A stretch of 64,000 nucleotides of DNA from positions 1-64,000 of the forward strand of contig QXWO01000005.1 in NCBI GenBank assembly GCA_009911035.1, given 5' to 3'. This document shows positions 36,013-44,448 of the stretch, piece by piece. The position numbers and the translations under genes are program-made. Each line of letters starts with the position of its first letter. The first letter of the stretch is position 1. A model generated the notes under the pieces. The model made no database searches. It had not been told where the DNA came from and saw only the letters and a list, made by a program, of their open reading frames with translations. The DNA is from Lachnospiraceae bacterium (lineage in GTDB: Bacteria; Bacillota; Clostridia; Lachnospirales; Lachnospiraceae).

Positions 36013-36411
36013 TTAAATAAAGAAGCTTCCTGTTACGTCGCCGTTGATTACATAGTATGTAGAGTTCTCTTCCGGCTTTACATACAGTTCAATGCTCTTA
36101 ATGTCTTCTTCTTTTCCACCCAGGTCATATTTCCATACGTCCTTGCAGCTCTTTAATAAATCTTCCGGTGTGTAGGATTTGCCGCTGAACTGGAAGTTAA
36201 CTGTTTCCTTAACTGCTGTCGCAACTGCCTCGTCTTTTACTGCTTCTTCCTTATTGGCTGCTGTCTTTCTGACGGGTGTTTTCCTTACAGTTGTAGTTGT
36301 CTTCTTTGCTGCTGTTTTCTTTGCAGGCGCTTCCTTAGCTGCCTTTTCTTCTAATTTAACTTCTTCCTTAACTGTCGATACCTTTGCTGTCGATTTCTTT
36401 ACTCCTGCCAT
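36013..36411 (-). CDS. DUF6465 family protein with Lys/Ala-rich tail
   Basis: A 132-residue protein. The first ~75 residues are Lys, Ala and Thr-rich with PAKK/TAAKK/RKTPVRKT motifs, like histone H1 or other nucleic-acid-binding tails. The C-terminal ~55 residues form a compact domain (VNFQFSGKSYTPEDLLKSC, then IELYVKPEENSTYYVING) that matches DUF6465 of Clostridia. Function is unknown; binding to DNA or RNA is an inference from charge. It has its own promoter, a 5' hairpin and tandem repeats in its leader, and a terminator, which suggests a separately controlled, abundant transcript. Confidence 0.78.
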   Translation of the reverse strand: MAGVKKSTAKVSTVKEEVKLEEKAAKEAPAKKTAAKKTTTTVRKTPVRKTAANKEEAVKDEAVATAVKETVNFQFSGKSYTPEDLLKSCKDVWKYDLGGKEEDIKSIELYVKPEENSTYYVINGDVTGSFFI

Positions 36412-36458
36412 AATAATTTACTCCTTTCACGCAGAGAAAAAGTCCTCTGACATGTACA

Positions 36459-36486
36459 CATTGAAATGGTTTCATTGAAATGGTTT
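36459..36486. repeat. Two perfect tandem 14-mers in the DUF6465 leader
   Basis: CATTGAAATGGTTT occurs at 36459-36472 and 36473-36486, with a weaker third copy (GATTAAAACTGTTT) at 36487-36500. Each unit contains TGAAA and TTTCA in mirror arrangement, so a dimeric regulator or an RNA-level element is possible. It lies in the 5' leader of the DUF6465 gene. Confidence 0.7.
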
Positions 36487-36528
36487 GATTAAAACTGTTT
36501 CATAAAAATTTGTTACCTGAGTTCTCTC

Positions 36529-36553
36529 CCCAGAAAACATCATGTTTTCTGGG
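36529..36553 (-). other. 5'-terminal leader hairpin of the DUF6465 transcript
   Basis: CCCAGAAAAC (36529-36538) pairs perfectly with 36544-36553. The transcription start predicted from the promoter at 36558-36586 is near 36551, so this hairpin would sit at the very 5' end of the mRNA, where such structures commonly slow decay. No T run follows it. Confidence 0.65.
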
Positions 36554-36557
36554 AAAC

Positions 36558-36586
36558 AGTGTACTCCATATTTTTCTTCTTGTCAA
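36558..36586 (-). promoter_or_regulatory. Sigma-A promoter of the DUF6465 gene
   Basis: Minus-strand TTGACA (36581-36586) and TACACT (36558-36563) are 17 bp apart. The leader to the ATG at 36411 is about 140 nt and contains the hairpin and tandem repeats listed separately. Confidence 0.75.
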
Positions 36587-36658
36587 CTAATTGTCTACTT
36601 TTTAGCAAAAATCACCTGTCAGTCCGTTCAAATCTGTCTGCCGCATGTCAAAATATGT

Positions 36659-37516
36659 TCATGCCAGCCCTTTTATTCCAAAATATAGCAGCACTATTGC
36701 GCCAAGTACGATTCTGTACCATCCGAAAACCTTAAAATCATGCTTTTTAATATATCCCATCAGAAAGCGGATCACAATAATGGACACGATAAACGCCGTG
36801 GCCATGCCGATAATCAGAATCATCAGCTCATTGCCCGTAAAGGAAAGTCCGAACTTAAGGATCTTTAGCAGGCTTGCCCCCAGCATCACGGGAATCGCAA
36901 GAAAAAATGTAAATTCCGCTGCCACGGTTCTGGACACGCCAATCAGCAGCGCTCCTAAAATTGTGGCGCCGGACCGGGATGTCCCCGGAAAAACTGCCGC
37001 AATCAACTGGAACATGCCGATAATGAAGGCAGCCCTAAAGGTAATCTCCGATAAGGAATTCACTTTAACCTTCATCCCCCTGTTTCTGTTCTCAATCAGA
37101 ATGAACCCGATACCGAAAACAATCAACGCGATTGCCACACAGACCCCGTTATAAAAAAGGCTCTCAAAATATTCGTCAAACAATATACCGACAACTGCCG
37201 CAGGCAGGCAGGCGGCCACAATTTTAAACCACATCACCCACACGTCTGCCTTGCAATAAGATAAAAATCCAGTCTTCGCTGCCGGATGGGGATTATTCTC
37301 CCTGCCAAAAGGCCATATCTGGTTCCAGAAAAGCAGCACCACGGCCAGAATCGCGCCAAGTTGGATAACCACCAGAAACATCTCCCAGAATTCCGTGGAA
37401 ACCTCAAGCTTCACAAATTCGTCCAGCAGTATCATATGTCCCGTACTGCTAATCGGCAGCCATTCTGTAATGCCCTCTACAATGCCAAACAAAACTGCCT
37501 TTAAAAATTCAATCAT
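36659..37516 (-). CDS. uppP: Undecaprenyl-diphosphatase UppP (BacA type)
   Basis: Integral membrane phosphatase (285 aa) that recycles the undecaprenyl carrier of cell-wall synthesis by removing one phosphate. The two diagnostic motifs are intact: EGITEWLPISSTGHM near residue 20 and FPGTSRSGATI near residue 175. About eight hydrophobic segments are present. High-copy versions confer bacitracin tolerance in other species. It starts 14 nt after an aminotransferase gene and is probably cotranscribed with it. Confidence 0.95.
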   Translation of the reverse strand: MIEFLKAVLFGIVEGITEWLPISSTGHMILLDEFVKLEVSTEFWEMFLVVIQLGAILAVVLLFWNQIWPFGRENNPHPAAKTGFLSYCKADVWVMWFKIVAACLPAAVVGILFDEYFESLFYNGVCVAIALIVFGIGFILIENRNRGMKVKVNSLSEITFRAAFIIGMFQLIAAVFPGTSRSGATILGALLIGVSRTVAAEFTFFLAIPVMLGASLLKILKFGLSFTGNELMILIIGMATAFIVSIIVIRFLMGYIKKHDFKVFGWYRIVLGAIVLLYFGIKGLA

Positions 37517-37530
37517 TTTCCAAACCTCCT

Positions 37531-38715
37531 TTAATAATTTTCTTTTACAAACCTGCGTATTGCCTCAAGAGAGCGCTCTACCTTTTCTGTACTGATGCAG
37601 TACGCCATACGGAAATACCCGGGCACCCCGAAGGTATCAGAAGGGACCAGTATCAAATCATACTTTAATGCCTTGCGGCAGAAGCTTTCCGCATCCTTCT
37701 CAAGCGCTTTGGGAAAAATATAAAATGTCCCGCCGGGCTTTACGCAGTCAAAGCCAAGAGATGTAAGCTCCTTATAAAGGATATTCATATTCTTCTCATA
37801 AATTGACATATCCGATGTCAGATCAAGGACCTGTGAAACCGCAAGCTGGATAATGGAAGGAGGACAGTTATGTCCAATCCCTCTGGAAATCTGGCTGCAA
37901 ATAGCGCTTATCAGCTCTGCATCCCGGCATTTGGGATTGGCCGCCACATATCCGATCCTCTCTCCCGGCACCGACAGGGATTTGGAATAGGAATAGCAGG
38001 ATAAGGTATTGTCATAAAACTTTGACACATACGGAGCGTCTACGCCTTCAAATACAATCTCCCGATATGGTTCATCTGAGATGATAAATATGTCGTGTCC
38101 ATACTTTTCCTGTCTGTCTTTAAGCAGTCTGCCAAGCTCTTTGAGGGTCTTTTCGTTGTATACAGCCCCCGAAGGATTATTCGGTGTGTTAACCAGCACT
38201 GCCGCCGTATTTTCTGTCAGCTCATCCTCCAGCTTTCCAAAGTTAATCTGGAAATCACTTTCACTGGCCGGAACAATTTTAAGCCGCGCCCCGGTCATAT
38301 TCACATAGCAATTGTATTCCGGGAAATATGGGGCAAAGGTAAGCACTTCATCCCCCGGATTTGTAACACACCGCACTGCATGGGCAACTGCCCCTGCCGC
38401 CCCCGTGGTAGGGAAAATATGCTTCCCGGTATAGTTCATCCCGAATCTCCGGTTCAAAGACTCTGCGATCTGCTCCCTGACAGATTCTATGCCGAGGCTC
38501 GGACTGTATCCGTGAAGTTCCATGGAATCCTTCGTCTTTAACAGCTCTATCAGCACCTCTGTAAATTTTTCCGGGACCGGAACGGAAGGGTTTCCCAGGC
38601 TGTAGTCAAAGACATTTTCATAACCAATCTCCTTCCCTCTTGCAGAAGCAAATTCCGACAACTGCCTGATGACAGATTTCCCCTCCAGCATCTTTTTATA
38701 CTGCTCATTGACCAT
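37531..38715 (-). CDS. Class I/II PLP aminotransferase
   Basis: Fold-type I aminotransferase (394 aa from the chosen start), clearly distinct from the one at 25541. The PLP lysine lies in CYSYSKSLSVPGERIGYVA; NTPNNPSGAVY and IISDEPYREIVF are the neighbouring family motifs. The group includes aspartate/aromatic aminotransferases of Clostridia; the substrate is unknown. ATG 38715 has GGAG 7 nt upstream, whereas the ATG four codons earlier has none. A possible promoter overlaps the manA terminator (TACAAT with TTTTCA 17 bp upstream). Confidence 0.9.
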   Translation of the reverse strand: MVNEQYKKMLEGKSVIRQLSEFASARGKEIGYENVFDYSLGNPSVPVPEKFTEVLIELLKTKDSMELHGYSPSLGIESVREQIAESLNRRFGMNYTGKHIFPTTGAAGAVAHAVRCVTNPGDEVLTFAPYFPEYNCYVNMTGARLKIVPASESDFQINFGKLEDELTENTAAVLVNTPNNPSGAVYNEKTLKELGRLLKDRQEKYGHDIFIISDEPYREIVFEGVDAPYVSKFYDNTLSCYSYSKSLSVPGERIGYVAANPKCRDAELISAICSQISRGIGHNCPPSIIQLAVSQVLDLTSDMSIYEKNMNILYKELTSLGFDCVKPGGTFYIFPKALEKDAESFCRKALKYDLILVPSDTFGVPGYFRMAYCISTEKVERSLEAIRRFVKENY

Positions 38716-38825
38716 AAAATTCTCCATTCTTGCTCTGCCCCGAAATCAGGGCAGATGCAAATTCGTCTTTTTCTATTCTGCATGTTTCCCATACACAGGA
38801 CAACTCCATAAATTGTACCACATAA

Positions 38826-38859
38826 AAATAGCTTTGAAAACACTCTTCCAAAGCTATTT
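38826..38859 (-). terminator. Terminator of the esterase-chemoreceptor-manA operon
   Basis: AAATAGCTTTG (38826-38836) pairs with CAAAGCTATTT (38849-38859). On the minus strand it is followed by TTTTATG. It lies 24 bp after the manA stop codon. Confidence 0.85.
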
Positions 38860-38883
38860 CTACCTAATTATATATAAAAACAT

Positions 38884-39822
38884 TTACTTCGCACATGACG
38901 CTATCAGCTGCATCTTCCCCTGCATTTCCACACTGCCAAACCCTGCAGGCAGGATGAAGTGATCCCCTTTTTTGATCGTTCTTGCGTTGATGGATCCTTC
39001 CCCGCCTATAACGCTCATAATCAGAAAAGGATGGCTCTGTTCAAAGGAAAAACTTCCCTCCACATCCAGTTTCCAGACGGTATAGTAATCACAGGAAATC
39101 AGCTCATTCATTTTATTTTCCGGTAAGTTCAGGGCATCTTTTACACTTTCCTGGGCCGTAGGCGCCGGCACGGTGATTACGTCAATGCTCTGGGCTACAT
39201 GAAGCTCTCTCGGCTTTCCGTCAGTGAGCCTGTCATAATCGTATACCCGGTAGGTAATATCGCTGTTCTGCTGGGTTTCCAGAATCATAAGGCCGCCTTT
39301 GATTGCGTGGACTGTGCCGGGATCGATCTGGATAAAGTCTCCCTTTTTTATGGGGATCTCACGAATCAGTTCCGTCCATCTTCCCTGATGGATCATGTCT
39401 GAAAGTTCTTCCCTGGAGCCGGCGTTATGCCCTGCCACCAGTGTGGCATCTTCTGTACAGTCTAAAATATACCAGCACTCTGTCTTTCCAAGGGAACCAT
39501 TCTCATGTTCCTTCGCATAAGCATCATCAGGATGCACCTGAATACTCAAATCATCTTTTGCATCAATAATCTTGACCAGAAGGGGAAAACGGTCTTCCCG
39601 GGGATTTCCGAAAAGCTCCGGGTGTTTCTCCCATAGTTCCGAAAGCGTGGCTCCTTCATAAATGCCTTCCTTCACCGTGCAGTCCCCGTTAGGATGGGCG
39701 CTGACCGCCCAGCACTCTCCGGTATCATCTCCCGGAATCTCATAGCCGAACTTAGCCTTAAGCTGGTCTCCTCCCCATATTCTCTGCTTAAATACAGGAT
39801 TTAACAATAACATTGGCTGCAT
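38884..39822 (-). CDS. manA: Mannose-6-phosphate isomerase, class I
   Basis: Zinc enzyme (312 aa) that interconverts mannose-6-phosphate and fructose-6-phosphate. The cupin core has IQVHPDDAYA with a zinc ligand pair, GKTECWYIL with the zinc glutamate, and DPGTVHAI with the zinc histidine; the short length is that of Firmicute enzymes. It lies 21 nt after the chemoreceptor gene. In this locus it would feed mannose released from manno-oligosaccharides into glycolysis, after mannose-1-phosphate has been converted by a phosphomannomutase that is not in the window. Confidence 0.94.
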   Translation of the reverse strand: MQPMLLLNPVFKQRIWGGDQLKAKFGYEIPGDDTGECWAVSAHPNGDCTVKEGIYEGATLSELWEKHPELFGNPREDRFPLLVKIIDAKDDLSIQVHPDDAYAKEHENGSLGKTECWYILDCTEDATLVAGHNAGSREELSDMIHQGRWTELIREIPIKKGDFIQIDPGTVHAIKGGLMILETQQNSDITYRVYDYDRLTDGKPRELHVAQSIDVITVPAPTAQESVKDALNLPENKMNELISCDYYTVWKLDVEGSFSFEQSHPFLIMSVIGGEGSINARTIKKGDHFILPAGFGSVEMQGKMQLIASCAK

Positions 39823-39843
39823 TTTATTTTCGTTTCCTTTCTG

Positions 39844-42096
39844 TTAAATTTTGAATCTGTCAATGGATTTTCCAAGTTCTGCGGCATCTTCGCTAAGGAT
39901 GTCCACTTCCTCCTTCAGTTTTTCAATAACGGATACCTGTCCGCTTATGGTCGCCGTGACCTCCTCGGTGGAGGCAGCTACTTCTTCGGATACAGAAGAG
40001 ATATTCTGTATGGCAAACCGTACCGTCTCCTCTTCCTCCAGCACCTGTCCCAGCCGCTCTGTCACGATATGTATACCTTCTACCAAGTCTCCTACACAGC
40101 TCTGTATCATGCCAAACACCTTAACCGTTTCCTCCAGCGCATGTGCCTGATCGTTGACCATACCTGCTGCTTTCTTTGCAGAGGCTGTAGTCTTATGGGT
40201 CGTACTACCAATATTTTCAACGATGCTCCGTATCTTATTTCCTGACTCTTTTGACTGGTCTGCAAGTTTTCTGATTTCCTCTGCAACTACTGCAAATCCT
40301 CTTCCCGCTTCTCCTGCCCTTGCGGCCTCAATGGAAGCATTCAGCGACAGCAGGTTCGTCTGTTCTGCTATATTATTGATCACATCCACAAAGCCTGTGA
40401 TTTCTTCCGAGCTCTTTTGGACTTCGTCGATATCTCTTACCAGTATTTCTGTCAGCGATACCGTCGTATCCGATTTTTCTCCCAGATCCTGGACTATCAC
40501 CTTACCCTGCTCAACTGCGTCAATGGCCTTATCGGCAGTTTCTGTCATCCCCTGGGTCTTACGGGTGACAGTGGTAATGTTCTCTGAAAAGGATGTCATC
40601 TTCTGGTTGCTGTTCTCCGTATCATGTGCCTGGCTTGAAACTCCCAGCGACACTTCGTCCATGGCTCTTGCAATGTCCTGCATGGAGATGTTGATGGTTG
40701 ACGTCTTGTCAGATACATTGGCGGAAAGTCCGCTTACTTTTCCTCCAAACTGCTTCATATCCTTCATCAGCAGCCGTATACTCTCAATGGTGGAGTTCAG
40801 GGACGCAGTTAAGACCTTAAATTCATCCTTCCTCTTAGTGGTAAAGTTTCTGGATAAATCACCCCCGGCCACTGCCGAAAGTTCCACCGTCATAGCTTTC
40901 ACCGTCCTGCTGATTCCCGTGGAAATGATTCCGCCAATGACAAGGGCTGTTCCTGCCGCAAGCACTACCATGATAAAAGTAATATATTTGATATTTCCCA
41001 CCTGCCCCAGAAGATTATTTCTGGGAATCAGCGCGCAGATCATATTTCCGGTCTTGCCTACGGGAGCATAAATATACACATATTCCTCTCCCTCTGTCTC
41101 TACTTCCATACTGCCCGCTTCCTGGGCTTCTCTGGTATCCTCGTAGTAACTGTTTCCTACGAAATAAGCTTTCTCCGGGATTTCATTTTCCCTTCCCTGA
41201 ATTGAGATTATTTCCCTGCCGTCAGTTGATATAAGGGCCCTGATGCTGCCCTCCCCGAAGTCCATCCGGGCAAGCATCTCCATTATTACATTCATGTCCA
41301 CGTCCATGACCACCGTGGTATCCCCTTTAAGAATTTTCTGGTAAAATACAAGGGCATATCTGTCCGGCGAACTGCTTAGGTTTGTATCTATGTAAGTATG
41401 GTAGCCCATCCATTTATGTTTCACTGTAGGGTTCTGTGCAAAGAAAGTCCCTTCCTGGGTAGCCTCAAAATCCGCATAAGGATTTTCTGTCATGCTTCCT
41501 GACAAAGTGGTCATATAAGACCCTGCATCTGGTATGATAGAACAACTATGCATATATTTGTTGACTGCCCTGGCGTTGGCAATAATAGCTTTGGTGCTCC
41601 GGAAAGCTTCCATTGCCTTGGTGCTGTTAGGGTCGCGTTGTACATAATAATAGTAATCTGCAAGATTGTTATTGGTGGCAATTTCCAGTGCCTTTCCCGA
41701 TACAGAATCACAAATAAGATTGCAGTAGTCTCCCAAGGCCGAAACGGTGGAAACGGCAGATTCCTTATATTTGGAAAGAATCCCTGAAGAAGCAGTATTA
41801 TAAGAAACAATTCCAAGGATGACCATCATCAGTACCGGCACCAGAAAAGCTGCCAGAAGGGTCTGCATGATGCTCCTCTCACTTTTTCCCTGTACATCCC
41901 TCACGGCTCCTACGGTAAATTCCACGTCTTTTACCCTTTTACCGGCTTTTTTACTGACATCCTTTTTTACCGTTTCCGCCTTATTTCGTGCAGCCGCCTT
42001 AAGGGCTCTATTTTGTTCCTTAAGCCTTGCCTTTTCTTCTGCGATCCTTGATTTTTCCTTCTGACCTGCGTTCCCTTTTCCTGCCGTTTTCCCCAT
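39844..42096 (-). CDS. Methyl-accepting chemotaxis protein with basic N-terminal tail
   Basis: Transmembrane chemoreceptor (750 aa). Before the first membrane helix (about residues 76-100, [20 protein letters not shown]) there is an unusual cytoplasmic tail of about 75 residues, very rich in Lys, Ala, Arg and Glu. A Cache-type extracellular domain follows to about residue 360, then a second helix, a HAMP domain and the signalling domain with the hairpin tip [18 protein letters not shown]. It lies 19 nt after the SGNH esterase gene and 21 nt before manA, so it is in an operon with sugar-catabolic genes. No other che or flagellar gene is in the window. The ligand is unknown; a mannan-derived sugar is an inference from location. 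Confidence 0.9.
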   Translation of the reverse strand: MGKTAGKGNAGQKEKSRIAEEKARLKEQNRALKAAARNKAETVKKDVSKKAGKRVKDVEFTVGAVRDVQGKSERSIMQTLLAAFLVPVLMMVILGIVSYNTASSGILSKYKESAVSTVSALGDYCNLICDSVSGKALEIATNNNLADYYYYVQRDPNSTKAMEAFRSTKAIIANARAVNKYMHSCSIIPDAGSYMTTLSGSMTENPYADFEATQEGTFFAQNPTVKHKWMGYHTYIDTNLSSSPDRYALVFYQKILKGDTTVVMDVDMNVIMEMLARMDFGEGSIRALISTDGREIISIQGRENEIPEKAYFVGNSYYEDTREAQEAGSMEVETEGEEYVYIYAPVGKTGNMICALIPRNNLLGQVGNIKYITFIMVVLAAGTALVIGGIISTGISRTVKAMTVELSAVAGGDLSRNFTTKRKDEFKVLTASLNSTIESIRLLMKDMKQFGGKVSGLSANVSDKTSTINISMQDIARAMDEVSLGVSSQAHDTENSNQKMTSFSENITTVTRKTQGMTETADKAIDAVEQGKVIVQDLGEKSDTTVSLTEILVRDIDEVQKSSEEITGFVDVINNIAEQTNLLSLNASIEAARAGEAGRGFAVVAEEIRKLADQSKESGNKIRSIVENIGSTTHKTTASAKKAAGMVNDQAHALEETVKVFGMIQSCVGDLVEGIHIVTERLGQVLEEEETVRFAIQNISSVSEEVAASTEEVTATISGQVSVIEKLKEEVDILSEDAAELGKSIDRFKI

Positions 42097-42115
42097 ACTG
42101 TTTTCCTCTTTTCAT

Positions 42116-43240
42116 TTAGTTGGAAGCTATGACCGAAACAAGATAAAACGGTACCGCATCCTCCTCGTGTGTTTCAATAATCGTGATCTCCACCACATGG
42201 CTGCCCCTCTCCATATGTCTGGCTATAGTGTCTATGTGAAGGCTGTCTCCCCAATCCTCATCAAAACTGCCGTCCAGCAACACAGCTTCATCTTCCCTGC
42301 CGTCCACTACCGCCTTCGCCACCGGTGCAGGCTTATTTACAGATTTTCTGTACTGCAGCGCTATTCCTGTGCAGACAATCTCAAACCGGATTTTGTCCCC
42401 TTCCCTAAAAGCCGTCCATCCGCCCTTAAAAATGTCGCGGATATCCTTCTGGGGCGTGATATCCGCAGTAAAGCCTTCCATATCCGGTCTGCTATTAAAG
42501 TTCTGATACCTTATGGAATCCTCACAGGCATTGGCCGTTACCGGACCGGGAAGCACATTTTCCCCGAAGGCATCCACCTCCTGCGTATCCATATCCCGTA
42601 ATACCTTTTCAAGGAATGCAATAATGACTTCTGCCACCAGCTTATGCCCCGCATCATTGGGATGCAGATCATCTGGCGTAATGTCATGCCGCTTTATCCG
42701 TCCTGCTTCCACCTCCGGCCAGATGGCAGCCTTCATACTCACCATGGGAATCTGGTAAGCCCGGGCTATCTTCTCATGCATCTGTTCTGCACTGGCCCCG
42801 TCGTCATATCTCACATTACACATCAGAAGGAGAGCCGGTGCACAGACATTCCCATAAATTTTTCTCACAAGCCCTTCATAAGTTTCCTGAAAAAATTCTG
42901 TGTTCTCATCATTAACAGCAAACTCTGTCAAAACAAAATCAGGCTCATATTTCAGTAGATGTTCCTCCACCCTTGCTACGCCAAACTGAGAAGTGGTCCC
43001 CCCGATCCCTGCGTTGACATATCTGATCTGAGCCTGCGGAAAACTTTTTCTCCACCATTCGTATACAAGGTAAGCATAACAGGTTTCAGGACCTGACGAA
43101 AGACTTCCCTGCGTAATGGAACCGCCCAGAAAACCTATGGTTATTTCCTGCCCCTGCCGTGCTTTCTTCATACACTCCTTGATACGGTGCCAGTTTCCCC
43201 TATGAATCATTCCTTTATCTCTTTCAATATAATATACCAT
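42116..43240 (-). CDS. SGNH-type carbohydrate acetylesterase, CE17-like
   Basis: A 374-residue two-domain esterase. The N-terminal SGNH domain has the nucleophile S41 in GFLGGSITQG, the oxyanion residues G80 and N110, and the D190-x-x-H193 pair in DDLHPNDAGH. The C-terminal ~130 residues look like a beta-sandwich carbohydrate module. This order and the position of the serine match the Roseburia mannan acetylesterase that founded family CE17 as I recall it, so deacetylation of manno-oligosaccharides is likely; it has no signal peptide and so acts inside the cell. ATG 43240 has GGAAGGAGAAAA upstream; the 21 extra upstream residues are rejected. It begins an operon with the chemoreceptor and manA. 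Confidence 0.8.
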   Translation of the reverse strand: MVYYIERDKGMIHRGNWHRIKECMKKARQGQEITIGFLGGSITQGSLSSGPETCYAYLVYEWWRKSFPQAQIRYVNAGIGGTTSQFGVARVEEHLLKYEPDFVLTEFAVNDENTEFFQETYEGLVRKIYGNVCAPALLLMCNVRYDDGASAEQMHEKIARAYQIPMVSMKAAIWPEVEAGRIKRHDITPDDLHPNDAGHKLVAEVIIAFLEKVLRDMDTQEVDAFGENVLPGPVTANACEDSIRYQNFNSRPDMEGFTADITPQKDIRDIFKGGWTAFREGDKIRFEIVCTGIALQYRKSVNKPAPVAKAVVDGREDEAVLLDGSFDEDWGDSLHIDTIARHMERGSHVVEITIIETHEEDAVPFYLVSVIASN

Positions 43241-43322
43241 ATTTTTCTCCTTCCAGCAACAGACGATGTACTTTTCCCCATGGATTGCCAGCGTAAACTT
43301 CATCCTCCTTCAGCGCAAAAAC

Positions 43323-43354
43323 TACCACACTTCGCGAGACAGTTTATTGTAATA
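43323..43354 (+). repeat. Dispersed intergenic repeat, copy 5
   Basis: TACCACACTTCGCGAG then ACAGTTTATTGTAATA; it matches copy 3 at 26 of 32 positions. It lies between the GH130 operon terminator and the esterase gene. Confidence 0.65.
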
Positions 43355-43357
43355 AAA

Positions 43358-43377
43358 GACCTGCATCATGCAGGCCT
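43358..43377 (-). terminator. Terminator of the GH130/transporter operon
   Basis: A palindrome GACCTGCATCATGCAGGCC (43359-43377 region). On the minus strand GCCTGCAT/ATGCAGGT is followed by CTTTTATT. It begins 10 bp after the stop codon of the GH130_2 gene and separates this operon from the esterase operon. Confidence 0.78.
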
Positions 43378-43386
43378 TCTATTTAC

Positions 43387-44415
43387 CTATCTTATTCCAA
43401 TCTCCGTATCAGATTCCGTCAATACGCTGTGTTCCTTTATGTAGTCTGTGATCTCATCAAATTTGGTAAATGCCAGTCCCACATAACTGTCTGCACAGCC
43501 GTAATAAATGGCAATTTTTCCACTCTCCGGATCATGGATGGTGGCACAGGGGAAGCATACATTGGGCACGAACCCCCTCTCCTCATACCATTCCTCAGGT
43601 GTAATAAGGAAATTCTCACATCTGTATTTTACGATGGAAGGGTTTTCCAAGTCCAGAATTGCCCCGCCAATGGAGTAAACATAGCCATTACAGGTTCCGC
43701 TTACCCCGTGATAGAATAAAAGCCATCCTTCCGTGGTCTCAATCGGCGCCGCGCCGCCGCCAATTTTTAAAGATTCCCACCATTCGTTTCCTTTTCCCAT
43801 GACATGCCTGTGCCTGCCCCAATAAACAAGGTCAGGACTTTCACTGATGAATATATCGCCAAAAGGCGTATGTCCACTGTCCGAAGGACGGCTTAAAAGC
43901 ACAAACCTACCGTTAATCTTTCTCGGAAACAAAACAGCATTCCTGTTAAATGGAAGGAACGGGTTTTCCAGACGGGTAAACGTCTTGAAATCTGTGGTCT
44001 TCGCCATGCCGATGGCCGCCCCGTAAAAGTCCTGACACCAAATAATATAATAAGTGTCCTCCACCTTGACCAGTCTGGGGTCGTAGGCGTATTTCGGCAT
44101 AAAAGGCTTTCCGTCCCCATCCACAAAAGGAATCTTTTCCTGGTCAAAATCCCAGTGAATCCCATCCCCGCTTCTGCCCATGTAAATATACGGGATACCA
44201 TTGGTCTGTTCCCCCCGGAAAACGCCGATAAATTCATCCTCATAGGGTATTACAGCGCTATTAAAAATTCTTGCAACTCCCTTCACCGGATTTCTTCCGA
44301 TAATGGGGTTTTCTTTATATCTCCAGACGGGCGCATCCATAAGTCCCTCCGGCTTCTCCTGCCACGGCACATTTTTCACCGCAGGCGCAATCATTTTGAT
44401 TTCACTCATATTCAT
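43387..44415 (-). CDS. Beta-1,4-manno-oligosaccharide phosphorylase (GH130_2)
   Basis: Cytoplasmic glycoside phosphorylase (342 aa). Phosphorolysis of beta-1,4-manno-oligosaccharides releases mannose-1-phosphate one unit at a time. It has the five-bladed propeller pattern of GH130, with the probable proton donor D112 in YAYDPRLVKV and the phosphate-binding Arg/His residues around RNAVLFPRKI and SRPSDSGHTPFG. Sequence and length fit the short GH130_2 group rather than GH130_1. The ATG two codons in (44409) has a better-spaced AAGAGG than the first ATG. It is the last gene of the transporter operon, 33 nt after the GH130_1 gene. Confidence 0.88.
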   Translation of the reverse strand: MNMSEIKMIAPAVKNVPWQEKPEGLMDAPVWRYKENPIIGRNPVKGVARIFNSAVIPYEDEFIGVFRGEQTNGIPYIYMGRSGDGIHWDFDQEKIPFVDGDGKPFMPKYAYDPRLVKVEDTYYIIWCQDFYGAAIGMAKTTDFKTFTRLENPFLPFNRNAVLFPRKINGRFVLLSRPSDSGHTPFGDIFISESPDLVYWGRHRHVMGKGNEWWESLKIGGGAAPIETTEGWLLFYHGVSGTCNGYVYSIGGAILDLENPSIVKYRCENFLITPEEWYEERGFVPNVCFPCATIHDPESGKIAIYYGCADSYVGLAFTKFDEITDYIKEHSVLTESDTEIGIR

Positions 44416-44448
44416 CCTCTTTTCCGCGCGCCTTTTCCATGCTGCGCT

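Noticed and set aside
40154-41071. 305-codon open frame on the plus strand opposite the chemoreceptor gene
   Set aside because: Serine-rich, no ribosome site, no family match, and wholly covered by a well-supported MCP gene.
43241-43303. N-terminal extension of the SGNH esterase
   Set aside because: The upstream ATG at 43303 has GGAGG directly against it with no spacing, while ATG 43240 has GGAAGGAG at a normal distance and gives S41 the position seen in CE17.
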